Positions 8,718 through 18,253 of a DNA stretch of 64,000 bases are shown here, in pieces. Below the pieces are notes generated by a model. It was not told where the DNA came from. It saw only the letters and a list, made by a program, of their open reading frames with translations, and did no database searches. Origin of the DNA: Acinetobacter sp. ANC 4862 (GTDB lineage Bacteria > Pseudomonadota > Gammaproteobacteria > Pseudomonadales > Moraxellaceae); assembly GCF_004336635.1 (NCBI RefSeq), contig NZ_SJXH01000009.1, positions 42,547 through 106,546 on the forward strand, written 5' to 3'. Every line of letters starts with the position of its first letter. Positions within the stretch are counted from its first letter, which is position 1. The translations under genes and the position numbers were made by a program.

Positions 8718-9735
8718 GCAGGACTTTGCTCAACAGTTTGCTCAAGCGCTTATGCTTGAGCAAACTCGCTTTATTAAAAGACAATTATTCGTAGAACAAA
8801 ATAATTTATATATAGAAAAATTTATTCATCACATTTACACCCATTCAGATCAAATACTATTAAAACAATGTATTCAACTTGAAGCCCTACAAGATGTGGT
8901 TCAAAAATATGCTTTTGAATTGAATTTAGGCGCGGAAATTTTAGAGTTTATCGGCCTTATCGCACAAAGAATTCATCGTCTTGCCATTAATAACCACACT
9001 CAAATCAATGAGCTATTTTCTGATGAATCCTTTGAATTATGGTTGTACAAGCTCCTTGAATTAGACCAGTTGCGTCATTATATCCAAGCCAACCTGCAGC
9101 ACAATCCACAAGTAAACCATGTGAGTTTGCAACTAGCCAATCAAATCCTTGAAAGCAACACTCCTTGGCTTGACCATCTACGCAAGTTAAATACGCATAA
9201 ATATGCTCTAGGTTCTAAAATACTGAGTTTTATCCAAGACCAGCAACAAAATATTGAACTTAAACTTGAACAGCAACTTGCTCAAACCCTAGTAAAACAG
9301 CTAGGCAACATCATTTTATTGCCGAATGAAGAACTTGCCGATATTGCGCTGCATTTATGGGATGATATTAAACAAAGAACTTTAAAAGAAACTTTCTCTC
9401 AATTCCAGGCCATCGACTTTGAAGAGTTTTTCATATTGGTCTATGAAACATGGCGACAGTTGAGAAAAGGCGAATATTTACAACAGGTTATTTTGGATGT
9501 TGTGGCGGTTTTTTATGATTATTTTGCCGATTACAACCTGCAGGAATTATTGCAGTCTGTTGGACTAAATGAAGCTGATTTGCATCAGGAAGCCCTGCGT
9601 TTCTTGCCGCATACCATTCAGGCTCTAGAACAACAGGGATTATTAGACGGGATTCTGCAGCAACTGATCTCGCCTTTTTATTTAAGCGAGACCACACATC
9701 AATTTATTGAGCAGTATATCCACGATAAATTGTAA
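8695..9735 (+). CDS. Hypothetical protein overlapping the end of nadE
   Basis: A 346-residue, apparently all-helical, Gln/Leu-rich soluble protein with no signal peptide, membrane span or recognisable catalytic motif. The first ATG lies inside nadE in another frame, so the genes overlap by 23 bases. A GTG at 8710 is an alternative start with a GGATGG-like ribosome site. The tight overlap implies co-transcription and probably translational coupling with nadE. Many helical segments of similar length suggest a scaffold or repeat fold, but I recognise no family. Confidence 0.8.
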   Translation: MDGHRVPKQDFAQQFAQALMLEQTRFIKRQLFVEQNNLYIEKFIHHIYTHSDQILLKQCIQLEALQDVVQKYAFELNLGAEILEFIGLIAQRIHRLAINNHTQINELFSDESFELWLYKLLELDQLRHYIQANLQHNPQVNHVSLQLANQILESNTPWLDHLRKLNTHKYALGSKILSFIQDQQQNIELKLEQQLAQTLVKQLGNIILLPNEELADIALHLWDDIKQRTLKETFSQFQAIDFEEFFILVYETWRQLRKGEYLQQVILDVVAVFYDYFADYNLQELLQSVGLNEADLHQEALRFLPHTIQALEQQGLLDGILQQLISPFYLSETTHQFIEQYIHDKL

Positions 9736-9795
9736 TTCTTTTCTCGTCTTTTTTATTTTTATATAAGCCAATACTTTTTTGACCCACAAAAAAAG

Positions 9796-9818
9796 AGACC
9801 ACGCTGAGAGCGTGGTCT
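9796..9818 (-). terminator. Terminator of first tRNA-Met
   Basis: Ten-base perfect stem AGACCACGCT/AGCGTGGTCT with a 3-base loop, followed on the minus strand by a seven-T run. It sits 8 bases after the tRNA 3' end. Confidence 0.9.
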
Positions 9819-9825
9819 ATAAAAA

Positions 9826-9902
9826 TGGTGGCTATGACGGGACTTGAACCTGTGACCCCCGCATTATGAGTGCGGTGCTCTAACCAACTGAGCTACATAG
9901 CC
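9826..9902 (-). tRNA. tRNA-Met (CAT), elongator
   Basis: Folds into a complete 77-base cloverleaf with encoded CCA. The anticodon loop reads CTCATAA. Sequence follows the elongator methionine tRNA pattern (GGCTATGTAGCTCAGTTGG...), not the initiator or the Ile2 species. It is identical to the copy at 10555-10631. It has its own promoter and terminator. Confidence 0.95.
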
Positions 9903-9917
9903 ATAAACTGTGTGCGC

Positions 9918-9946
9918 ATTATCTAAATTTCAGCGAGTAGCGTCAA
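9918..9946 (-). promoter_or_regulatory. Promoter of first tRNA-Met
   Basis: Minus-strand TTGACG and GATAAT with a 17-base spacer, followed by a GCGC-type discriminator typical of stringently controlled stable-RNA promoters. The tRNA begins 15 bases after the -10. Confidence 0.8.
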
Positions 9947-10080
9947 GCCCTTTATTTTACAAGTGTTCAGACTTTAAGCAATTTAAAATTTTTCAGTTAA
10001 TATTTAAACAAAACGGCTATTTATTCATGCTATTTTCTAATTTAACCGCAAAATTAAAACACCGAAAAATTGAGATAAAG

Positions 10081-10488
10081 ATGAACCCATGCAAATTAAT
10101 CGCTATCGGTTTAATGACCTTCATCACTACCTCCTGCCAAGTAATTTCCCCAATATTCGTAGATTATAATGGGGTACGCATGGATGTGGCACGATGGATC
10201 AACAATCAACAACTTTTGACCATGCAACAAAAACGCAGCTTGGTACAGCTCAGTAAAGCACAACAAAAACTCTATCGACTTGAATACATTCCAGAAGATC
10301 AAAAATTAGCGATTGCCACGCAAAACCAGATTGCATTCCATTGCGCATATCAGCATTTAACAGAACATAAAATTAGTCAATTACAATTGATGGTGTTCGG
10401 TCCAGAGAAGAAAGACGCTATTCTAGAAAAATATGATCAGGAATTTCCACACATTAAATTAGCAGCAAGCGCCATCCAGTGTGAATAA
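10081..10488 (+). CDS. Small putative lipoprotein between two tRNA-Met genes
   Basis: From the ATG at 10081 the 135-residue product has a short signal peptide. It ends in FITTSC, an imperfect lipobox (Thr at -3). An in-frame upstream extension from a GTG at 9910 would run through the first tRNA promoter and destroy the signal peptide, so I reject it. A weak GAGAT ribosome site precedes 10081. The mature part is polar and basic with the segment YNGVRMDVARWIN near the N-terminus and one conserved-looking CAYQHL. No family recognised. Confidence 0.75.
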   Translation: MNPCKLIAIGLMTFITTSCQVISPIFVDYNGVRMDVARWINNQQLLTMQQKRSLVQLSKAQQKLYRLEYIPEDQKLAIATQNQIAFHCAYQHLTEHKISQLQLMVFGPEKKDAILEKYDQEFPHIKLAASAIQCE

Positions 10489-10521
10489 ATTATTTCAAAT
10501 ACAAATTTTAGGCATAAAAAA

Positions 10522-10547
10522 AGGTCACGCTTATAGAAGCGTGACCT
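10522..10547 (-). terminator. Terminator of second tRNA-Met
   Basis: Stem AGGTCACGCTT/AAGCGTGACCT with an A run on the plus-strand left side, giving a T run on the transcript. It may also stop plus-strand reading from the lipoprotein gene. Confidence 0.88.
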
Positions 10548-10554
10548 ATTAAAA

Positions 10555-10631
10555 TGGTGGCTATGACGGGACTTGAACCTGTGACCCCCGCATTATGAGT
10601 GCGGTGCTCTAACCAACTGAGCTACATAGCC
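10555..10631 (-). tRNA. tRNA-Met (CAT), elongator, second copy
   Basis: Same 77 bases as the copy at 9826-9902, including encoded CCA. The flanking promoter and terminator have the same design but differ in sequence, so the units have diverged outside the tRNA. Confidence 0.95.
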
Positions 10632-10645
10632 AAAACTGTGCGCGT

Positions 10646-10674
10646 ATTATCTATTTCAACATACTGCATGTCAA
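10646..10674 (-). promoter_or_regulatory. Promoter of second tRNA-Met
   Basis: Perfect TTGACA, 17-base spacer, GATAAT, then a CG-rich discriminator (ACGCGCAC). Stronger by consensus than the promoter of the first copy. Confidence 0.85.
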
Positions 10675-10705
10675 GAAATATCACACAATAATTGTAAAAA
10701 ATTTA

Positions 10706-11088
<383 letters not shown>

Positions 11089-11112
11089 GGCGCATCTTAT
11101 CAAACTTCAGCA

Positions 11113-11376
11113 CTAATTGCTTGTGCTTTTTTGAGCAATCAGTTTTTTATATTTATCCAGCAATTGATCTTGCGACTCCACATGCTCTGGGTCATTCGGA
11201 ATACAATCGACTGGACAGAATAATTGACACTGTGGTTCATCAAAATGCCCGACACATTCGGTACATAAATCTGGGTGAATTTCATAAATGATTTCACCCA
11301 TGAAAATGGCCTCATTCGGACACACCGGCTCACACACATCACAATTGATGCATTCATCGGTAATATATAAAGACAC
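11113..11376 (-). CDS. YfhL family 4Fe-4S dicluster ferredoxin
   Basis: Small (87-residue) ferredoxin with two cluster-binding sets, CINCDVCEPVCPNEA and CTECVGHFDEPQCQLFCPVDC. This closely matches the YfhL type in which the second set has an insertion between cysteines. I place the start at GTG 11376, which gives the usual family N-terminus (SLYITDECINC). An AAGG ribosome site lies 9 bases upstream inside coaD. The longer frame from 11433 overlaps coaD and adds unrelated residues. Only one base separates it from the coaD stop, so the two are probably coupled. Electron-transfer partner unknown. Confidence 0.92.
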   Translation of the reverse strand: MSLYITDECINCDVCEPVCPNEAIFMGEIIYEIHPDLCTECVGHFDEPQCQLFCPVDCIPNDPEHVESQDQLLDKYKKLIAQKSTSN

Positions 11377-11377
11377 G

Positions 11378-11905
<528 letters not shown>

Positions 11906-12009
11906 TTAACAAAAACTTGTTTTTTTAGTGAATAATCCTCATAAATTTAAAAAACTTCATCTTGGTTCGAGTTGCGGTACAATAGCAGTAAGATTGGAAG
12001 TATCAGATT

Positions 12010-12489
12010 ATGGCGAAAGCAAGTATTGTAGTTAAAAAAAATAACGGCGGAACTATTGCACTCAACAAACGTGCCCGCCACGATTATTTTATTGAAGAGA
12101 AGTTTGAAGCTGGCCTTTCATTGCAAGGCTGGGAAGTCAAATCAATGCGTGCAGGTCGTATGACCATCGTAGAAAGCTATATTACCTTTAAAAATGGTGA
12201 AGCTTTCTTGTTTGGTGCACAGGTTCAGCCTTTACTGAGCGCATCCACACATGTCGTCCCTGAAGCTACGCGTACACGTAAACTTCTGCTGAACCGACGT
12301 GAAATTGAAAAGCTGATGGGTGCGATTAACCAAAAAGGTTATTCATGCGTTCCACTGGCCTGTTACTGGAAAGGGCCAAATGCCAAGCTTGAAATTGCTT
12401 TAGTCAAAGGTAAACAACTTCACGATAAACGTGCCACTGAAAAAGACCGGGACTGGCAACGCGATAAGGCACGCATTTTCCATAAATAA
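12010..12489 (+). CDS. smpB: SsrA-binding protein (trans-translation)
   Basis: Binds tmRNA and delivers it to stalled ribosomes. The N-terminal [20 protein letters not shown] and [11 protein letters not shown], and the C-terminal [14 protein letters not shown] tail, are clear family signatures. The 159-residue length is normal. GGAAG precedes the ATG and a TACAAT -10 box lies at 11978-11983. No ssrA gene is visible in this window. Confidence 0.97.
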   Translation: MAKASIVVKKNNGGTIALNKRARHDYFIEEKFEAGLSLQGWEVKSMRAGRMTIVESYITFKNGEAFLFGAQVQPLLSASTHVVPEATRTRKLLLNRREIEKLMGAINQKGYSCVPLACYWKGPNAKLEIALVKGKQLHDKRATEKDRDWQRDKARIFHK

Positions 12490-12510
12490 ATTTTTATCTA
12501 TAAAACAAAA

Positions 12511-12530
12511 AAACCTCCAGATGGAGGTTT
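12511..12530. terminator. Bidirectional terminator between smpB and the flavodoxin gene
   Basis: Stem AAACCTCC/GGAGGTTT with loop AGAT, an A run before and a T run after. It can serve both convergent genes. Confidence 0.9.
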
Positions 12531-12555
12531 TTTTAATATTCAAATCAACCTGCTT

Positions 12556-13107
12556 TTATTTTAGCTTATTCAGCAATAAGCCGATATATTCACCAAACCA
12601 GATTGCTGTATCTAAATCACCTTGTGGCGGAGTTATTTCTACAGGGGCATTATCAGACTGGGTCATTAAGCCTAAAAAGCTCGACATCCGGTTCAAATCC
12701 TCTGCACCACGCCCGGTGGGCATCATCGGCAAGCCTGTCCACAACATGCCATGCTGCATGGCAAACAAATTGATCTGTTGCAATACTGCTAACTTGTCAC
12801 CGCTCAATCCACCACCATTGGTGAAACCGGCTGCAATTTTGCCTTGCCATGTGCGTGCCAACCAGCGTTTGGAAGACTGCTCCATAAATAACTTCAAAGC
12901 AGCAGTTAGACTTCCCATATAAGTTGGGCAACCGAAAACAATCGCATCAGCTTGATCTAGTACATCCCAATTGACATGTTCGATGTTCATGCAATGTACA
13001 TGAATGCCTGTTTGCTCTGCACCTTGCGCAATAAAAGAGGCAACTTTTGCAGTATGTCCATAGGGGCTGTGATAAACGATGGCAAGAGATTTCGAAGATA
13101 AAGACAT
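12556..13107 (-). CDS. Flavodoxin family FMN-dependent oxidoreductase
   Basis: A 183-residue flavodoxin-like fold. The N-terminal LAIVYHSPYGHTAKVA (about 8-23) is the FMN phosphate loop. ADAIVFGCPTYMGSLTA (about 54-70) is the second FMN loop of the NAD(P)H:quinone oxidoreductase/WrbA type. Likely a quinone or flavin reductase, substrate unknown. Monocistronic, converging with smpB and 39 bases downstream of the pgeF stop on the same strand. Confidence 0.85.
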   Translation of the reverse strand: MSLSSKSLAIVYHSPYGHTAKVASFIAQGAEQTGIHVHCMNIEHVNWDVLDQADAIVFGCPTYMGSLTAALKLFMEQSSKRWLARTWQGKIAAGFTNGGGLSGDKLAVLQQINLFAMQHGMLWTGLPMMPTGRGAEDLNRMSSFLGLMTQSDNAPVEITPPQGDLDTAIWFGEYIGLLLNKLK

Positions 13108-13146
13108 ATCAATAAAAGCAGTAAATTTTAAGCAAGTTTAACAGTT

Positions 13147-13887
13147 TCAAGCCATAAACACGAATGTCGCCATACGTCCAGTCTTTGCTTCACGGCGATA
13201 GGAAAAGTATTCTTCCGCTTGTTGATAGCTACACTGGTCACCACCAAGTACAACATCAACACCGTGTTGCTGCAGAATAAATCGTGCGATAGCATACAAG
13301 TCGGCATAAAACTTGGCGGGTTTTTCACTGCATTTAAAAGCACGCTCCAGTTCAGGATATTTTGAACAAAAAGCGAATTTAACTTCTTCACCAATTTCAA
13401 AACATGGCTGACTGATCGCAGCACCTAACCATGCCCACGTTGGCTGACTTTGCATGGTCGCAATAGTATTTTCAACAATACCATTGGCCAAGCCTCGCCA
13501 ACCGGCATGCAAATTCGCGATTTCCGTGCCATCTGCATTGCCGAGCACGACAGGCAAACAATCCGCAGTCATCATCATTAAAGCATGCGCTTTACGCTGG
13601 GTGACCAGACCATCACCTTCCAGTGCCTGAAAAGGAATTTCTTCATTGATGGTATGACAAATGGTGCTGTGCGTTTGCGTCATCCAGGTCACCTTATCGA
13701 CTCCGAATTCAGCAAACTCCTGTAGTAACGCCATACGATGCTGCTGTACACGCTTTGCATCATCATGGACATGCAATGCCAGGTTAAATCCTGCAAGTTC
13801 AGGTTGAGCAGAGGGTTGAGTTTTTTGATGATGCACTCGTGTCTGCCCAACAAATACGCCTTGTGGAAGCCCTTGAACAAATTGCAT
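13147..13887 (-). CDS. pgeF: Peptidoglycan editing factor / purine nucleoside phosphorylase of the YfiH family
   Basis: DUF152/YfiH-type multicopper-laccase-like protein. Members act on adenosine/inosine and edit muropeptide side chains. Zinc-site motifs TQTHST, TADCLPVVL and HAGWRGLANGI are all present. I set the start at ATG 13887 (246 residues) because AAGGA lies 7 bases upstream. The in-frame ATG at 13908 lacks a ribosome site and would place that AAGGA inside the coding region. It follows rluD on the same strand by 39 bases, the same pairing as in E. coli (rluD-yfiH), so they are likely co-transcribed. Confidence 0.93.
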   Translation of the reverse strand: MQFVQGLPQGVFVGQTRVHHQKTQPSAQPELAGFNLALHVHDDAKRVQQHRMALLQEFAEFGVDKVTWMTQTHSTICHTINEEIPFQALEGDGLVTQRKAHALMMMTADCLPVVLGNADGTEIANLHAGWRGLANGIVENTIATMQSQPTWAWLGAAISQPCFEIGEEVKFAFCSKYPELERAFKCSEKPAKFYADLYAIARFILQQHGVDVVLGGDQCSYQQAEEYFSYRREAKTGRMATFVFMA

Positions 13888-13926
13888 GTCTCTTTCCTTA
13901 TGATTCATAGCAAGCGATAAAATAGC

Positions 13927-14979
13927 TTAGTAGGCTTTGTTTTCGCTACGTAACACTTCAACCAGTTGAGCAAAGTCATCTGCCCAAGGTGCTTCAAACA
14001 TCATCTCCTCACCTGAACGTGGATGAACCAAGCCAAGTTTTGATGCATGTAATGCCTGGCGTTTAAAGCCGCGTAAAGTTTCACCCAGCAATTCAGAAGC
14101 ACCTGCAGGAACACGTACACGACTCATATACACCGGATCACCAACAAGACCATATCCAAGATAACTAAAATGAACACGGATTTGATGGGTACGACCTGTT
14201 TCCAAACGCGCTTGTATACGCGTGAAATGCTGGAAGCGCTCTTTCACATTGTAATGGGTTACCGCATCCTTACCGCCCGGCAAGATGGCCATTTTAATCC
14301 GATCAACCGGATGACGTTTAATTGGCTCATCAATGGTGCCACCGGCAATAATTTTGCCGTAAACCACCAGATCATAAATACGGTAGACGGTTTTCTTCGC
14401 CAACTGCTTACTCAATGAAAATTGAGATTCCAGGTTTTTCGCAACCACCAGCAAACCGCTGGTGTCTTTATCAATACGGTGCACGAGGCCCGCACGTGTC
14501 AACTCAGCAGATTTAGGATAATGATGCAACAAGGCATTCACCAAGGTACCCGAGCTGTTGCCCGCGCCTGGGTGAACCACCATGCCAACCGGTTTATTAA
14601 TGACAATAATGTCGTCATCTTCATAAACAATATTCAATGGAATATCTTCAGGCAAGCTTTTGGTTTGAACTTCCAACTCAACATTGAGTGTTAAAAGCTC
14701 ATCGCCCTCACATTTATACTTGGGCTTGACAGTGTTACCATTTACCAACAAATGACCATCTTTCAGCCACTGCTTCAATTTTTCACGGGAAAAATCGTTC
14801 CAAACCAGCGCTGCAACCTGGTCGATACGTTGCCCTAAATAGCTTTCATCCAATTGAAATTGCAACGATAAACGTGTTGCAGTTGAGTCTGAAGTATGGT
14901 TATCTGCATCCTCAGAATCTTCAAGTAAATTGAAATCAGTTTCAGGGAAATTAGAATTAGAAGATTGTGCTTGACTCAT
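13927..14979 (-). CDS. rluD: 23S rRNA pseudouridine synthase RluD
   Basis: Makes pseudouridines in helix 69 of 23S rRNA. A low-complexity acidic N-terminus (about 1-40) precedes an S4 RNA-binding domain (LDQVAALVWNDFSREKLKQWL region). The catalytic domain follows with the aspartate motif GLVHRIDKDTSGLLVVAK and the C-terminal GRTHQIRVHF. At 350 residues it is slightly longer than E. coli RluD (326) because of the N-terminal extension. Divergent from bamD, conserved across gammaproteobacteria. RluC is the alternative, but the synteny with yfiH and bamD favours RluD. Confidence 0.94.
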   Translation of the reverse strand: MSQAQSSNSNFPETDFNLLEDSEDADNHTSDSTATRLSLQFQLDESYLGQRIDQVAALVWNDFSREKLKQWLKDGHLLVNGNTVKPKYKCEGDELLTLNVELEVQTKSLPEDIPLNIVYEDDDIIVINKPVGMVVHPGAGNSSGTLVNALLHHYPKSAELTRAGLVHRIDKDTSGLLVVAKNLESQFSLSKQLAKKTVYRIYDLVVYGKIIAGGTIDEPIKRHPVDRIKMAILPGGKDAVTHYNVKERFQHFTRIQARLETGRTHQIRVHFSYLGYGLVGDPVYMSRVRVPAGASELLGETLRGFKRQALHASKLGLVHPRSGEEMMFEAPWADDFAQLVEVLRSENKAY

Positions 14980-15050
14980 TTGCTCATTCAGACAAAAGTG
15001 GTTTAATAGTGCAATTGTAGCTCATTGCCCGTATTAACAGAGGAATTTTT

Positions 15051-16082
15051 ATGTCGTTACCACGTTATAAAATGACAATGCTTGCTTTATCTTTAGGCAT
15101 TGCGTCGGCAATAGTGGGCTGTAGCAGTAATCCAAAGAAAGATGTTGTGGACACAGGACCACAATCTAGCGAGCAAGTTTATATTCAAAAAGCTGAAAAA
15201 GCCCTTGAACGTGGTCAATATACTGACGCGGCTAAGCACCTTGAAGCGTTAGATACTTATTACCCTACAGGTGATTATGCACAACAAGCACAATTAGAAT
15301 TGTTGTACGTTAAATTTCAACAAAAAGATTATGAAGGTGCCATTGCCCTTGCTGAACGTTTTATTCGTTTAAATCCACAACATCCGAATGTGGACTATGC
15401 CTACTATGTTCGTGGGGTCGCGAACATGGAACAAAACTATGATGGTCTATTACGTTATACCTCATTAAAGCAGGCCCACCGTGATGTCAGCTATTTAAAA
15501 GTGGCTTATCAGAACTTTGTGGATTTCATTCGTCGCTTCCCATCGAGCACCTATGCAGTCGATGCAGCACAGCGTATGAAATTTATTGGCACAGAGTTGG
15601 CTGAAGCAGAGATGAATGCGGCGCGTTTTAATATCAAACGTAAGGCTTGGTTAGCTGCAGTTGAACGCTCACTTTGGGTGGTTGAACACTATCCACAAAC
15701 CCCGCAAGTGCCTGAAGCTTTAGCTACGATTGCCTATGGTTATGACAAATTAGGCGATACCCAAACTTCAAAGCAATATATTGAAGTGTTAAAGCTCAAT
15801 TATCCAAACCTCGTTAAAGCGGATGGTAGTGTAAACCTTCGTGCTGCACACAGTGAAGGCAGCTGGATTAACCGCGCAACTTTAGGTGTGTTTGGACGTG
15901 AAGCACAGACTTCAACAGAGACAGAGCAGCAACAAAGCTCTGCAGATGGGGGAAAAAGTAGTCTCACCAATCGTTTAAGTTTCGGTTTGTTAGATCGACC
16001 ACAAACTGAAAGCAGCATTCCTGCACCGAAACAGGAAACGATTGAAGAACCGACGACAGAAGAAGCTCCAGCAACTAAATAA
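15051..16082 (+). CDS. bamD: Outer membrane assembly lipoprotein BamD
   Basis: Essential lipoprotein of the BAM complex that inserts beta-barrel proteins. The signal peptide ends with the lipobox IVGC (Cys about residue 24). Five TPR-type helical repeats follow, with the segments YPTGDYAQQAQLELLYVKF, LNPQHPNVDYAYYVRG and YPQTPQVPEALATIAYGYDKLG. The Ser/Glu/Thr-rich C-terminal tail (about 265-343) makes it much longer than the 245-residue E. coli protein. Such a tail is probably disordered. AGAGGA ribosome site. Diverges from rluD and has its own terminator. Confidence 0.95.
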   Translation: MSLPRYKMTMLALSLGIASAIVGCSSNPKKDVVDTGPQSSEQVYIQKAEKALERGQYTDAAKHLEALDTYYPTGDYAQQAQLELLYVKFQQKDYEGAIALAERFIRLNPQHPNVDYAYYVRGVANMEQNYDGLLRYTSLKQAHRDVSYLKVAYQNFVDFIRRFPSSTYAVDAAQRMKFIGTELAEAEMNAARFNIKRKAWLAAVERSLWVVEHYPQTPQVPEALATIAYGYDKLGDTQTSKQYIEVLKLNYPNLVKADGSVNLRAAHSEGSWINRATLGVFGREAQTSTETEQQQSSADGGKSSLTNRLSFGLLDRPQTESSIPAPKQETIEEPTTEEAPATK

Positions 16083-16110
16083 GCCAAGCTTATTGTTCGC
16101 ATTTTCATGA

Positions 16111-16136
16111 AGGGCAAGTTATCATACTTGCCCTTT
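16111..16136 (+). terminator. bamD terminator
   Basis: Perfect 10-bp stem AAGGGCAAGT/ACTTGCCCTT, 6-base loop, followed by TTTTG and more T residues. Confidence 0.88.
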
Positions 16137-16284
16137 TGTTATTTTAACGGATCATATTGATCATTTTGCGCAAAAGGTATACAAATTAACTTTTAACAGC
16201 TGATGCACTTTTAATTTACCTAAATTCTGACAGCCCATTTGTCAGCCATTTTTAATAGATAGATCACAACTCGATTGCATACGT

Positions 16285-18219
16285 ATGGCTATTCCTCAAC
16301 ACACGATTGATCAAATATTAGATCGAACAGATATTGTCGATCTGATTGGTCAGCGCGTGAAACTTAAGAAAACTGGTCGCACCTATTCAGGCTGCTGCCC
16401 TTTTCATCAGGAAAAATCGCCCTCGTTCCATGTTTATCGGGATAAACAGTACTTTCATTGCTTTGGTTGTCAGGCTAACGGTAACGCCATTCGCTTTTTA
16501 ATGGATATTGACGGTCGTAATTTTGTCGATGTGATGAAAGATCTGGCCAGTCAAACCGGCATTGAACTTCCTAAAGATAATCACGATTCAACCAAACTCA
16601 AATACAAACGTGAAGCAGCGAAGCCTCAGCCTGTTGCGAAAAAAATTGAAGCCAATACTCAAAATGCTTCGGTGAATTTACAACAAAATTCCAATGCCCC
16701 ATCACCGATAGCAATGGATCACGACCCTTTTGCAGAATTCCAAATGCAAGAGGATGCATTCTATGGCAATGATCCATTTGCGGCGTTTGATCAAGCGCCA
16801 GCAGCATTTGAAGATCTTCCTCAAGACGGTAACTTATACGATTTATTGGAAAATATTGCACTCTATTATGAGCAGCAATTACCGCATAGTCAGACTGCAC
16901 AGCAATATTTCAAACAACGCGGTTTAAGTGCTGAAACTATTGCGTATTGGCGTTTAGGTTATGCACCTGAAGACTGGCAACACCTTGAAAAAGCCTTCCC
17001 TCAAGACATAGAAGGTCTAAAGTTACTGGGGCTAATTCGTACCAGTGACAGCGGTCGTGGCTTCGACTTGTTACGTGACCGTGTGATTTTCCCGATTCGC
17101 GACTCTAAAGGCCGTGTAGTTGGCTTTGGTGGTCGTGCTTTAAATGACGAAATCAAACCCAAGTACATCAACTCACCAGATTCTGATGTCTTTCATAAAA
17201 ACCGACTGCTTTATGGTTTATATGAAGGACGCAAGCAAAAAGCTCAAGACTGGTTGATGGTTGAGGGTTATATGGATGTCATTGCCTTGCAGCAATATGG
17301 CATCTATGGAGCTGTAGCAACACTAGGGACAGCCAGCAACACCGAACACCTGGATATTTTATTTAAGCAAAATCAACGTATTACTATTGCTTTTGATGGT
17401 GATGCTGCAGGACAAAAAGCGGCGCGTCGTACTTTAGAAATTGCTCTGCCATTATTAAATGATGGTCGTGAACTCAAGTTCTTCGTACTCCCCAATGATC
17501 ACGATCCGGATTCACTCATTCGTCGTGAAGGTTTAGAAAGCTTCCAACGCATGTTGCAAGCTGCACCACTTTTATCTGAGTTTATTTTTGCCTATTTAAC
17601 CCAGAACCATAACAGCACATCGCCTGAAGGTAAAAGTCAGGTCATGGGTGAACTCAAACAGCTCACTGAACTGTTGCCTAAACATGGTTCTTACCGTTAT
17701 TTGTTGCAGCAATATTTCCGTGAAAAGCTCGGTTATAGCCGTAAATGGCAGCCGCAAGTCAACAATGACGCGTCTTTAAGCTTTAGTACCAAAATTGATG
17801 CTGAAGAATATGTAATTGCAATTTTGATGAATCATCCCTATTTGTATATTCATTTTGAACCGCTAAGTGCTTTAATTTCACAAGATCAATTGCTGTTTAA
17901 AATTTTGAATATCTTTAATGTGATTTTTGATGATTTACCGGATGATACTGAATTATCGCAATATTATGTCTTAGGTGCATGTGCAGCATACCATCATGAA
18001 TTACAGCATATTTTACAGAATGCGAATGTCAGCGATTACACGTCATCACCCGAGCAAGCAGATAAGCTTGCAGCGGATTTATCAACAAAATTACAGTATG
18101 AATATCTCACGAAAAAGATGAAATCGAAAAAATTTAGCAGCATTGCAGAAATGAAGAATCTGAAACTGCGCATTTCTGAGATTGCAAAAAAAAGGGCACT
18201 TACTCTTATAGAAGAATAA
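16285..18219 (+). CDS. dnaG: DNA primase
   Basis: Makes RNA primers for replication. The zinc-finger domain (CPFHQEKSPSFHVYRDKQYFHCFGC) is at about residues 40-64. The RNA polymerase core follows with FGGRALNDEIKPKYINSP and the TOPRIM motif VEGYMDVIALQQYG and DGDAAGQKAARRTLE. The C-terminus is a helical DnaB-interaction domain. A linker of about 80 polar residues between zinc and core domains (about 105-180) is longer than usual. The 644-residue length is near the family's upper range. A 6-bp inverted repeat CTGACA/TGTCAG lies 40-58 bases upstream. Unlike the usual rpsU-dnaG-rpoD operon, neither rpsU nor rpoD is adjacent. Confidence 0.97.
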   Translation: MAIPQHTIDQILDRTDIVDLIGQRVKLKKTGRTYSGCCPFHQEKSPSFHVYRDKQYFHCFGCQANGNAIRFLMDIDGRNFVDVMKDLASQTGIELPKDNHDSTKLKYKREAAKPQPVAKKIEANTQNASVNLQQNSNAPSPIAMDHDPFAEFQMQEDAFYGNDPFAAFDQAPAAFEDLPQDGNLYDLLENIALYYEQQLPHSQTAQQYFKQRGLSAETIAYWRLGYAPEDWQHLEKAFPQDIEGLKLLGLIRTSDSGRGFDLLRDRVIFPIRDSKGRVVGFGGRALNDEIKPKYINSPDSDVFHKNRLLYGLYEGRKQKAQDWLMVEGYMDVIALQQYGIYGAVATLGTASNTEHLDILFKQNQRITIAFDGDAAGQKAARRTLEIALPLLNDGRELKFFVLPNDHDPDSLIRREGLESFQRMLQAAPLLSEFIFAYLTQNHNSTSPEGKSQVMGELKQLTELLPKHGSYRYLLQQYFREKLGYSRKWQPQVNNDASLSFSTKIDAEEYVIAILMNHPYLYIHFEPLSALISQDQLLFKILNIFNVIFDDLPDDTELSQYYVLGACAAYHHELQHILQNANVSDYTSSPEQADKLAADLSTKLQYEYLTKKMKSKKFSSIAEMKNLKLRISEIAKKRALTLIEE

Positions 18220-18253
18220 GTGGCCATACGCTAAAACCAAAAAAATTAATCAA

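Noticed and set aside
9910..10080. N-terminal extension of the small lipoprotein from a GTG
   Set aside because: It runs through the tRNA-Met promoter and would bury the signal peptide; ATG 10081 is preferred.
12431..12922. 163-residue plus-strand open frame past smpB
   Set aside because: Overlaps the smpB end, its terminator and is antisense to the flavodoxin gene.
16157..16183. TTGATC/TATACA as a dnaG promoter
   Set aside because: Spacer of 15 bases is too short to be convincing; left unlisted.
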